Shown one piece after another: positions 1-5,648 of a stretch of 6,185 nucleotides of DNA. Origin of the DNA: Spirochaetales bacterium (GTDB lineage: Bacteria > Spirochaetota > Spirochaetia > ARS1246); contig JAFGHN010000072.1 of assembly GCA_016930115.1 (NCBI GenBank), positions 1-6,185 on the forward strand. Direction: 5' to 3'. The notes under the pieces are model-generated. The model was not told where the DNA came from. It was given only the letters and a program-made list of their open reading frames with translations, and did no database searches. A program made the translations under genes and the position numbers. The stretch's first letter is position 1. Every line of letters begins with the position of its first letter.

Positions 1-1
1 A

Positions 2-601
2 TTCAAGTACATCGGCGAGAAGATACGTGAATTCGAGAGTACCGATGAAGAGTACGTCTTCGGCGGCGAAGAGAGCTATGGATACCTCATAGAAACCGAA
101 GCGCGGGACAAGGACGCGGTATCCGCGGCCGCCGTGACAGTGGAGATGGCAGCCTGTTGCATGTCGAAAGGATCCTCACTGCTCGAATACCTGGATGAGT
201 TGTACAGACGGCACGGATACTTCGAGGAATCCCTCGTTTCGAAAACCTTCGAAGGCGAGGAAGGTAAGAAAAAGATGGATGGGTTGATGAACAATCTCCG
301 GTTGAAGCCGCCGGAAACGGTGGGCGGACGTCGGGTGGTTGAAATCAGAGACTACCTGGACGGAAGCATCCGCCGGGGCGGGCAGGTCGAGAAGAACGTG
401 ATTAACCTCCCGCGGTCCAACGTCCTGCAGTTTGTGCTTGAAGATACGATTTTCAGCGCGAGACCTTCAGGCACCGAGCCAAAGATTAAGTTCTACGTCT
501 CGAGCTGGGCAGAGCCGGGTATGGAGCTCGCCGCAGCACGAAAAAAAGTGGGAACCACGATTGCCCGTGTAAAGGAAGAGATAGACCGTTTATCGGGATA
601 G
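2..601 (+). CDS. Phosphoglucomutase/phosphomannomutase (alpha-D-phosphohexomutase), C-terminal part, 5' truncated
   Basis: The reading frame is open from base 2 to a TAG at 599-601, giving the last 199 residues; the start lies outside the window. The family moves phosphate between C1 and C6 of a hexose phosphate in the cytoplasm, feeding glycogen, cell-wall and polysaccharide precursors. The sugar-binding loop GGEES is at fragment residues 21-25, followed by the typical SYGY and RDKDAV stretches. The C-terminal domain carries the phosphate-binding loop RPSGTEP at residues 154-160. The catalytic phosphoserine and metal-binding loop of domains 1 and 2 are upstream and cannot be seen. The length and motif order resemble PgcA-type phosphoglucomutases, but glucose versus mannose specificity cannot be decided from this part. 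The 3' end overlaps the opposing oxidoreductase gene by 12 bp. No functional link to the SUF genes is apparent. Confidence 0.93.
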   Translation, partial: FKYIGEKIREFESTDEEYVFGGEESYGYLIETEARDKDAVSAAAVTVEMAACCMSKGSSLLEYLDELYRRHGYFEESLVSKTFEGEEGKKKMDGLMNNLRLKPPETVGGRRVVEIRDYLDGSIRRGGQVEKNVINLPRSNVLQFVLEDTIFSARPSGTEPKIKFYVSSWAEPGMELAAARKKVGTTIARVKEEIDRLSG

Positions 602-1171
602 AAGCAGCGACGAGATGTCCTCAATAACCGAACCAAGCCAGCTCTTGCGCTGCGAAGAAGTGCTCTCGTGCACCGAATAGAATATCCTGCAAAAACCCTC
701 GATGCCGCAGTATTCGAAAATATCCTCCTGCCAGATCACCGCGAGGGGATGGATTTCCCGGCGTTCCGCGCGGTTTGTGGTACAGTAAACGATACCCTTC
801 TTGCCGGTCAGGAGCCGGTCAAGGCGTTTTGGAAGGAAATCGTCGCCCTCGTAATCGTAGGCGACTCCGGGGCGAAAAACCCTGTCCAGCCATCCCTTCA
901 GGAGCGCCGGTACCTGGCCCCACCAATCGGGATGTATGAAAACTAATACATCTGCATCTTTCACTTCATCCATGTAGGATTGCACGCCTTCGTCAAAACT
1001 GTACTTGCGCTTCAGCTCATCCTCGGACAACACCGGATCAAAAGAGTCGCGGTAAAGATCGCGAAAAACGACGGTGTTTCCGGTTGCCCTGACCGCGCCG
1101 CACACGGTCTTCGCGATTTTTGCGTTGAAGCTTGATTCGAGCGGATGGCACAGCACGACAAGGACCTTCAT
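590..1171 (-). CDS. NAD(P)H-dependent oxidoreductase, flavodoxin-like fold (Flavodoxin_2; KefF/MdaB/NQO1-like)
   Basis: A complete 193-residue cytoplasmic protein of the usual family length. It opens with a beta strand and flavin-phosphate loop (MKVLVVLCHPLESSFN, residues 1-16), close to the family pattern xxAHPxxxSxN. The hallmark segment PDWWGQVPALLKGWLDRV is at residues 81-98, followed by PGVAY. Members bind FMN or FAD and reduce quinones or other electrophiles with NAD(P)H in a two-electron step; the substrate here is not known. The start is chosen because the first strand begins at once after Met. There is no recognisable Shine-Dalgarno in front of it (the upstream bases read TTTCTTGA), which is odd next to the strong sites of the opposite operon. 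It is divergent from the rrf2-suf operon across a 95-bp gap, so shared redox or iron-sulfur control is possible but inferred. It ends in TAA inside the phosphomutase 3' end. Confidence 0.88.
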   Translation of the reverse strand: MKVLVVLCHPLESSFNAKIAKTVCGAVRATGNTVVFRDLYRDSFDPVLSEDELKRKYSFDEGVQSYMDEVKDADVLVFIHPDWWGQVPALLKGWLDRVFRPGVAYDYEGDDFLPKRLDRLLTGKKGIVYCTTNRAERREIHPLAVIWQEDIFEYCGIEGFCRIFYSVHESTSSQRKSWLGSVIEDISSLLLSR

Positions 1172-1177
1172 TCAAGA

Positions 1178-1206
1178 AATATAGCAGAAGGTTTTCTTTT
1201 TGTTGA
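1178..1206 (-). promoter_or_regulatory. Candidate sigma70-type promoter for the divergent oxidoreductase gene
   Basis: Read on the minus strand there is a TCAACA hexamer (plus 1201-1206), a 17-bp spacer, and TATATT (plus 1178-1183), five of six matches to the -10 consensus. The predicted start of transcription falls at or next to the ATG at 1171. This would give a leaderless or nearly leaderless message and would fit the missing Shine-Dalgarno. It is based on pattern matching alone in an AT-rich stretch. Confidence 0.33.
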
Positions 1207-1231
1207 CCCCGGCCCTGTAGGTTAGTAAGTT
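1203..1231 (+). promoter_or_regulatory. Candidate sigma70-type promoter for the rrf2-suf operon
   Basis: TTGACC at 1203-1208 matches the -35 consensus in five of six positions. With a 17-bp spacer the -10 would be TAAGTT (1226-1231), a weak match; TTAAAT at 1230-1235 is a better -10 but the spacer is then 21 bp. The -35 overlaps the -35 of the opposite candidate promoter, so the two would compete. A weak -10 beside an operator would suit a regulated promoter, which is inference. Confidence 0.4.
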
Positions 1232-1257
1232 AAATACGACAAAAATAGTCCGGATTA
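1231..1257. promoter_or_regulatory. Candidate IscR/Rrf2-type operator (GAC-N7-GTC inverted repeat)
   Basis: An imperfect inverted repeat is centred at 1244: TAA (1231-1233), four bases, GAC (1238-1240), seven AT-rich bases, GTC (1248-1250), four bases, TTA (1255-1257). The core GACAAAAATAGTC differs at one base from the core of the E. coli IscR type 1 site (GACTRWWWYAGTC); the outer arms match that site poorly, about half. It sits just downstream of the likely -10 and just before the ribosome binding site of the regulator gene, a position suited to repression by its own product. Confidence 0.5.
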
Positions 1258-1266
1258 GGAGGGATT

Positions 1267-1689
1267 GTGCCGTTTCATCGTGATACCGAATATGCACTTG
1301 CCTGCCTCGCAGAAATGGGAAGCAAAGAGGGCGTCTATTCCGCGCGCCGGTTGTCCGATTCCTGCAACGTTCCCTACGACTTGCTCTGCAAGATACTCCA
1401 GCAGCTTGCGCACGCCGGTATTCTCACCTCGGTCCGCGGCCCGAGCGGAGGTTACAGGCTTTCGCATCAACCGGAAGAAATTAAACTTTCGGATGTCATA
1501 GAAGCGGTCCACCGGGGGGGCCGGAAGGTCCCCTGTCTCGATGGGAAGCATTGCAGCAGAGAGGGGAATTGTTCTATCCGCGGCGGGGTGATAACCATCC
1601 AGTCGATGTGGGATGACATTTTGAGCAGGGTGAGCCTCAAGGAGTTTACCGGAATGAAAGAAACCGTCTCACAGGGGAGTTTTCGATGA
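1267..1689 (+). CDS. Rrf2/IscR-family transcriptional regulator, probable iron-sulfur sensor of the SUF operon
   Basis: A 140-residue winged-helix regulator of normal Rrf2 length. It starts at GTG, preceded by AGGAGG (1257-1262) at a short 4-nt spacing; the start is fixed by the N-terminus HRDTEYALACLAEMG, which aligns with the usual family opening. The wing motif RGPSGGYRLS is at residues 57-66. Cys90, Cys96 and Cys102 form the C-x5-C-x5-C cluster used by IscR to hold a [2Fe-2S] cluster. The fourth IscR ligand, a His three residues after the last Cys, is Arg105 here, and the spacing to the following Trp115 is longer. As first gene of the operon it probably controls itself and the suf genes through the upstream inverted repeat. 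A run of seven G (1514-1520) lies just before the first Cys codon. Family is certain; whether it is a functional equivalent of IscR or of another Rrf2 type is not. Confidence 0.92.
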   Translation: MPFHRDTEYALACLAEMGSKEGVYSARRLSDSCNVPYDLLCKILQQLAHAGILTSVRGPSGGYRLSHQPEEIKLSDVIEAVHRGGRKVPCLDGKHCSREGNCSIRGGVITIQSMWDDILSRVSLKEFTGMKETVSQGSFR

Positions 1690-1985
1690 TATCGAGGAAC
1701 GAAATAATCGATGCGTTACGAAAGGTGGAAGATCCGGAAATGCTCATGAGCATTATCGATCTTGGCCTGGTGTACAGGGCCGAGGTGGTAGCCGGCAGGG
1801 TGGAGATCGATTACACCCTCACGTTTCCGGGTTGCCCGCTGAGCGAAGTGATAGAGAGAGACATTGTGGAACAGATGAAGAGCGTAACCGACCTTGAAGT
1901 GCGTACCAGGCTTGTGTGGGAGCCGAGGTGGAGCCCGGACTACATGAGCGATGAAGCGAAGATCAGCCTGGGCTATCCGGTCTGA
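1686..1985 (+). CDS. sufT: SufT/MIP18-type iron-sulfur assembly protein (DUF59 family)
   Basis: A 99-residue single-domain protein. It has the family signature EDPEMLMSIIDLGLVY (residues 15-30, with the DPE motif at 16-18), the conserved Cys50 in TFPGCP, and a C-terminal tail with Trp78, Pro80 and a PDYMSDEAKISLG stretch typical of SUF-linked members. MIP18-family proteins (SufT in bacteria, CIA2 in eukaryotes, and the related PaaD) help mature iron-sulfur proteins; in bacteria SufT acts as an accessory or carrier rather than as the scaffold. The ATG overlaps the regulator stop in an ATGA and has AGGGGAG (1673-1679) 6 nt upstream, so the two genes are probably coupled. Its position between the regulator and sufC supports the SUF role over a phenylacetate (PaaD) role. 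It could also act in general cluster transfer. Confidence 0.88.
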   Translation: MISRNEIIDALRKVEDPEMLMSIIDLGLVYRAEVVAGRVEIDYTLTFPGCPLSEVIERDIVEQMKSVTDLEVRTRLVWEPRWSPDYMSDEAKISLGYPV

Positions 1986-2000
1986 AAAAGGAGCAAACGG

Positions 2001-2765
2001 ATGAAACTTGAGATACATGACCTCAGGGCGTCAATCGGGGGTAAGGAGATACTGAAAGGGATTGATCTCACCCTCGAGACAGGTGAGATAAACGCCCTCA
2101 TGGGGCCGAACGGTTCGGGCAAGAGCACCCTTGCGAATGTGCTGCTTGGACACCCGAATTATGAAGTCACCGGCGGGAGAGTGCTGTTGGACGGCATCGA
2201 CATCCTCGAAAAAACGACGGATGAGCGGGCGAGAATGGGCCTGTTTCTCGCTTTCCAGTATCCGGTGGAGATCGGCGGTATTACGATCGGCAAGTTTCTG
2301 AAACGGGCCACCGAGGAGATGTACAAGTCAAACGGGCGGATGGACATCTCGTCCTACCTTTCGGATTTACGCGAGAGCATGAATTTTCTCGAGATAGACC
2401 AGCAGTTCATCAACCGCTACCTCAATGAAGGGTTTTCGGGCGGTGAGAAGAAGAGGATGGAGATACTCCAGATGCTCATGCTGAAACCCGCGATAGCAAT
2501 CATGGACGAGACGGATTCCGGGCTCGACATAGACGCCCTCAAGGTAGTGGCCCGCGGGGTCAACAAGTTAAAAGGAGACAATTTCAGCGCGCTGGTCATC
2601 ACTCATTATCAGCGGATACTGAAGTTCCTCGAGCCCAACAGGGTGCACATACTCTATCAGGGCAAAGTCGTAATGTCCGGCGGGCCCGAGCTTGTCGACG
2701 AGCTCGAAGCCCGCGGCTACGACTGGATCAAGGAGGATACCCATGAATACGTCGCAAACAATTGA
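2001..2765 (+). CDS. sufC: SufC, ABC-type ATPase of the SufBCD iron-sulfur scaffold
   Basis: A 254-residue cytoplasmic ABC ATPase, matching SufC length. All catalytic parts are present: Walker A GPNGSGKST (35-43), Q-loop Gln86 in FQYP, signature FSGGEKKR (145-152), Walker B IAIMDE (165-170) with catalytic Glu170, D-loop SGLD (173-176), and switch His202. The MDETDSGLDIDAL run and the FSGGEKKR signature are the SufC forms of these motifs. SufC binds SufB and SufD; its ATP-driven dimerisation opens the SufB-SufD interface where the cluster forms. It is not a membrane transporter: no permease is nearby and there is no membrane segment. AAGGAG (1988-1993) lies 7 nt before the ATG. The gap after sufT is 15 nt. 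Its last 23 bases overlap the start of sufB. Confidence 0.97.
   Translation: MKLEIHDLRASIGGKEILKGIDLTLETGEINALMGPNGSGKSTLANVLLGHPNYEVTGGRVLLDGIDILEKTTDERARMGLFLAFQYPVEIGGITIGKFLKRATEEMYKSNGRMDISSYLSDLRESMNFLEIDQQFINRYLNEGFSGGEKKRMEILQMLMLKPAIAIMDETDSGLDIDALKVVARGVNKLKGDNFSALVITHYQRILKFLEPNRVHILYQGKVVMSGGPELVDELEARGYDWIKEDTHEYVANN
2730..2736 (+). promoter_or_regulatory. Ribosome binding site that sets the sufB start
   Basis: AAGGAGG lies inside the 3' end of sufC, 6 nt before the ATG at 2743. It decides between this ATG and an in-frame ATG at 2692, which would add 17 residues (low-complexity Ser/Thr/Arg, encoded by out-of-frame sufC sequence) and lacks such a site. Confidence 0.85.
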
Positions 2766-4143
2766 GATAGGTGATTACAAATTCGGCTTCTCATTTCCTG
2801 ACCAATCGGTATTCAAAACCGGGAAAGGATTAAATGAAGAGGTCATAAACGCGATATCCGACCATAAGAATGAGCCGGAGTGGATGAGAAAGTTTCGCCT
2901 CAGGTCATACCAGGCGTTTTTGAAAAAGAAGATGCCGAATTGGGGAGTTGACCTCTCAGGTATCGATTTCGACAATATCTACTACTACGCAAAGCCGGTG
3001 GCGGAACAACAACGCAATTGGGATGATGTACCTGCAAGCATCAAGGAGACTTTCGACCGTATCGGCATACCCGAGGCCGAGAGAAAATTCCTGGCCGGGG
3101 TGGGAGCGCAGTACGATTCAGAGGTCGTCTATCACAATCTGAAAAAGAGCCTCGAGGAGAAGGGAGTCATATTTTCGGACCCCGAAACTGCGGTGCGTGA
3201 ACACCCGGACATCGTGAGAAAATACTTCGGCACGATCATTCCTTTCTCCGATAACAAATTCGCGGCGCTGAACAGCGCCGTTTGGTCCGGCGGGAGCTTT
3301 GTATACGTACCCAAAGGCGTGAGGGTGGACATCCCCCTTCAGGCATATTTCAGGATCAACTCGCAAAACTTCGGGCAATTTGAACGGACGCTTATCATCG
3401 CCGAGGAGGACAGCTTTGTGCACTACATAGAAGGCTGCACCGCCCCGGTTTACACGACGGATTCACTGCACAGCGCCGTAGTTGAAATCATCGCTCTTCC
3501 CGGCTCACGGGTGAGATATTCCACCATCCAGAACTGGTCCGGCGATGTCTACAATCTGGTGACAAAACGCGCGGTGGCCTATGAAAACGCGACGGTTGAA
3601 TGGGTGGATGGAAATATAGGGAGCAAACGGACCATGAAATATCCGTCGGTCTACCTGATGGGCGAGGGGGCCCACGGCGAGGTGCTTTCGATCGCCTTTG
3701 CGGGAAAAGGTCAGCAGCAGGACACCGGGGGGAAGGCGGTGCACGCCGCGAGCAACACAAGCTCCGTTATCACATCCAAGTCCATCAGCAAGGACGGCGG
3801 GATAGCGAGCTACCGCGGGCTGATCAAAGTTGCCGAAGGGCTGAAAAACATCAGGTCACGGGTGGTGTGCGACGCGCTTATTCTCGATGCGAAATCTCAC
3901 AGCAACACCTTTCCTTATATGGAAATCGAATCTGACGATGTTTCGATGGAGCACGAGGCACGGGTGAGCAGGATCAGCGAAGAGCAACTTTTCTATCTGA
4001 TGAGCAGGGGGATGAGCGAGGATGAGGCTTCAAAAATGATAGTAAACGGTTTTATAGATCCGCTGGTGAAGCAACTGCCGATGGAGTATGCCGTGGAGCT
4101 CAACAGATTGATCGAGCTCGAGATGGAAGGATCGGTAGGTTAA
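2743..4143 (+). CDS. sufB: SufB, iron-sulfur cluster scaffold subunit
   Basis: A 466-residue protein of the usual SufB size, with the N-terminal helical region and the long C-terminal beta-helix (SUF FeS assembly domain). SufB accepts persulfide sulfur and, with SufD and SufC, builds the nascent cluster. Residues shown to matter in E. coli SufB are kept at matching places: Cys232 (E. coli Cys254, in YIEGCTAP), Cys376 (Cys405, in VVCDALIL), Arg204 and Asn206 (FRIN), Gln263 and Trp265 (IQNW), Lys275 (VTKRA), and Glu403-His404-Glu405 (MEHEA). These equivalences come from my own motif alignment. The C-terminal MSRGMSEDEASKMIVNGF stretch is the SufC contact region. The start is set by the AAGGAGG at 2730-2736; the gene overlaps sufC by 23 nt in another frame and ends one base before the sufD start codon. 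It looks fully functional. Confidence 0.97.
   Translation: MNTSQTIEIGDYKFGFSFPDQSVFKTGKGLNEEVINAISDHKNEPEWMRKFRLRSYQAFLKKKMPNWGVDLSGIDFDNIYYYAKPVAEQQRNWDDVPASIKETFDRIGIPEAERKFLAGVGAQYDSEVVYHNLKKSLEEKGVIFSDPETAVREHPDIVRKYFGTIIPFSDNKFAALNSAVWSGGSFVYVPKGVRVDIPLQAYFRINSQNFGQFERTLIIAEEDSFVHYIEGCTAPVYTTDSLHSAVVEIIALPGSRVRYSTIQNWSGDVYNLVTKRAVAYENATVEWVDGNIGSKRTMKYPSVYLMGEGAHGEVLSIAFAGKGQQQDTGGKAVHAASNTSSVITSKSISKDGGIASYRGLIKVAEGLKNIRSRVVCDALILDAKSHSNTFPYMEIESDDVSMEHEARVSRISEEQLFYLMSRGMSEDEASKMIVNGFIDPLVKQLPMEYAVELNRLIELEMEGSVG
3263..3280. repeat. Perfect 8-bp inverted repeat inside sufB
   Basis: CGGCGCTG and CAGCGCCG are separated by two bases (AA), so RNA could form a GC-rich stem of about seven pairs with a four-base loop. 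Only three T follow, so it is not a convincing terminator. It codes for the conserved AALNSAVW region, which may be enough to explain it. Confidence 0.5.
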
Positions 4144-4144
4144 C

Positions 4145-5308
4145 ATGAACGATCTATTGGAAAGAGCAGCAGTGAAAGGCTCTATTTTGGAACGCTCCAA
4201 ACGAATCAATGAGCCCGGGTGGCTTACAACGATAAGAGAGAAAGCGTTTGACGCCTTCGAAAGCATGAGCTGGCCGCAGCCGGATGAGGAGGAGTGGAGA
4301 AGGACAAACCTTGACGGGATAGATCTCGATTCCGCGAGGATACTAGCCGCTCTTCAGAAGGCGCCTGCGGTGGACATAAACGGCGCGGAGCTGGAAGCGG
4401 CAAGGCCCTTCCTCGAGAGGTCCGCGGGGGAAATGACCGACAGATTCGCGGCGCTCAATCTGAGCCTCTGGTCCGCCGGGAGGCTCGTCTATGTTCCCGA
4501 TGGGACAGTTCTCGACGAGCCGGTGGTCATTGACTATCCGGGCGACGCGGCGGCCGTGCACAACAGCCATACGCTTGTGGTTTTGGGCCGCGAAGCAAGG
4601 GCTACCGTCGTACAGAGATTTTCAGGCGGCGGGGCCGACGCGCTCTGGAACACCGGTGTAACCGTCGGCGTCGGCGACGGCGCCAGGTGCTCGTTCTTGA
4701 GTATCCAGGATGTCAACGGCGGTGCGAACTTCTTTCAGCAGTCCAGGTTCTATCTCGACAGCTATGGGGTGCTCGATTCCTTTGAATGCCTCATCGGTGC
4801 AAAACTTTCGAAAACCCGCAACGAGGTGTATCTGGATGGGCCGGCCGGAGAAGCGCGCCTTAACGGAATTTTCTACGCCAGAGACGGGCAGCATATGGAT
4901 ATGCGCACCGTCCAGTACCATCTCCAACGGGCCGGCCGCAGCAGGGCGTTGTACAAGGGGGCCGTGTCCGGAAGCGGCAGGAGTATCTATCAGGGATTTA
5001 TATGGGTTGACGAGGAAGCGCCGGGAACGGATGCGTATCTTACAAACAAGAATCTTATTCTCAATGACGGTGCCCGGGCGGACTCGATTCCGTCCCTGGA
5101 GATACGGACGGACGATGTGAAATGCAGCCACGGCTCTACAACCGGGAAGCTCGATGAAGAAGCGCTTTTTTACATGATGAGCCGGGGTTTGAGCCGAGGA
5201 GAAGCGAGGAAAGAGCTTATCTCGGGATTCTTCGAAGATCTTATAGCCGGAATGCCCGAAAGTGAGCGGGAACCGGTTCGGTCGAGAATACTCAAGCTCA
5301 TCGGGTGA
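4145..5308 (+). CDS. sufD: SufD, SufB-partner subunit of the SufBCD scaffold
   Basis: A 387-residue SufD, a paralogue of SufB without its catalytic Cys set. The order is typical: a variable helical N-terminus with a PGWL...AFDAFESMSWPQP...EEWRRTNL segment (about 24-56), then the beta-helix (about 100-330), then the SufC-binding helix region DEEALFYMMSRGLSRGEARKELISGFF (337-363, discontinuous motif). His329 in VKCSHGSTTG matches E. coli SufD His360, which works at the SufB-SufD interface opposite the SufB Cys376 equivalent. SufD forms a heterodimer with SufB and each subunit binds one SufC. The start ATG is one base after the sufB stop. The upstream site is weak (AGG at 4137-4139, or GGAAGGA at 4125-4131 too far away), so translation probably depends on coupling to sufB. 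Confidence 0.95.
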   Translation: MNDLLERAAVKGSILERSKRINEPGWLTTIREKAFDAFESMSWPQPDEEEWRRTNLDGIDLDSARILAALQKAPAVDINGAELEAARPFLERSAGEMTDRFAALNLSLWSAGRLVYVPDGTVLDEPVVIDYPGDAAAVHNSHTLVVLGREARATVVQRFSGGGADALWNTGVTVGVGDGARCSFLSIQDVNGGANFFQQSRFYLDSYGVLDSFECLIGAKLSKTRNEVYLDGPAGEARLNGIFYARDGQHMDMRTVQYHLQRAGRSRALYKGAVSGSGRSIYQGFIWVDEEAPGTDAYLTNKNLILNDGARADSIPSLEIRTDDVKCSHGSTTGKLDEEALFYMMSRGLSRGEARKELISGFFEDLIAGMPESEREPVRSRILKLIG

Positions 5309-5327
5309 TGTGCGGGTGACCCGGAAG

Positions 5328-5648
5328 ATGGCGCGGTGGATAGAGGCTATGCAAGAAAAAGACCTGGATGAACAGGCCCGGATCGAGCACGAAGGTAAGG
5401 CGTACGCTGTTTTCAGACTTGACGGCGGCGTGTATGCTCTTGACGACGTGTGCTCTCACGAATATTCGAGATTATCAGAAGGAGAAATATGGGATGATGA
5501 GGTGTATTGCCCCAAGCACGGATCGCGGTTTTGCATACGTACCGGCGAAGTGAGGAGTTTCCCCGCTTTCAAGCCCGTTGGCTCCTATCCGGTGAAGGTG
5601 GAAAACGGTACGATTCTTATCGATGTTGAAGGCTGTGATGAAGCGTAG
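5328..5648 (+). CDS. Rieske-type [2Fe-2S] ferredoxin embedded in the SUF operon
   Basis: A small soluble protein, 106 residues from the ATG at 5328, with a complete Rieske cluster motif: Cys42-Ser-His44 and Cys61-Pro-Lys-His64 with 16 residues between, followed by the usual FxxxTGEV and PAFKPVGSYPVKVENG segments. It resembles the small ferredoxins of dioxygenases and NirD-like proteins, but no oxygenase or reductase partner gene is in the window. Cys69 stands where most relatives have Asp (SRFCIRTGEV). The start is uncertain: in-frame GTG codons at 5310 and 5316 also lie after the sufD stop, and none of the three has a good ribosome binding site; ATG 5328 gives the family-like N-terminus ARWIEAMQEKDL. 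In the operon it could supply electrons for cluster assembly or sulfur reduction, or be a client. Small Rieske genes also occur in actinobacterial suf operons. Function is inferred only. Confidence 0.9.
   Translation: MARWIEAMQEKDLDEQARIEHEGKAYAVFRLDGGVYALDDVCSHEYSRLSEGEIWDDEVYCPKHGSRFCIRTGEVRSFPAFKPVGSYPVKVENGTILIDVEGCDEA

Noticed and set aside
668..946. Plus-strand open frame opposite the oxidoreductase
   Set aside because: The minus-strand frame has the clear Flavodoxin_2 motifs; this one has none.
2692..2742. A longer sufB starting at ATG 2692
   Set aside because: The extra 17 residues are low-complexity, come from out-of-frame sufC coding sequence and lack a good ribosome binding site, while ATG 2743 has AAGGAGG 6 nt upstream and gives a normal SufB N-terminus.
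2001..2765. SufC as the ATPase of an ABC transporter
   Set aside because: The motif forms, length and direct linkage to sufB and sufD identify SufC; there is no permease or binding-protein gene.
4839..4937. Two GGCCGGCC octamers (4839-4846 and 4930-4937) as a possible repeat or recognition element
   Set aside because: Both lie in GC-rich sufD codons (Gly-Pro-Ala-Gly and Arg-Ala-Gly-Arg) with different flanks and no shared structure; chance is enough.
4622..5131. Antisense open frame of 169 codons opposite sufD
   Set aside because: No recognisable domain or ribosome binding site; it is explained by the codon bias of the clearly real sufD on the other strand.
5262..5327. A longer Rieske protein starting at ATG 5262
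   Set aside because: It would overlap the sufD coding end by 47 nt and add a Ser/Arg-rich N-terminus not seen in small Rieske ferredoxins.
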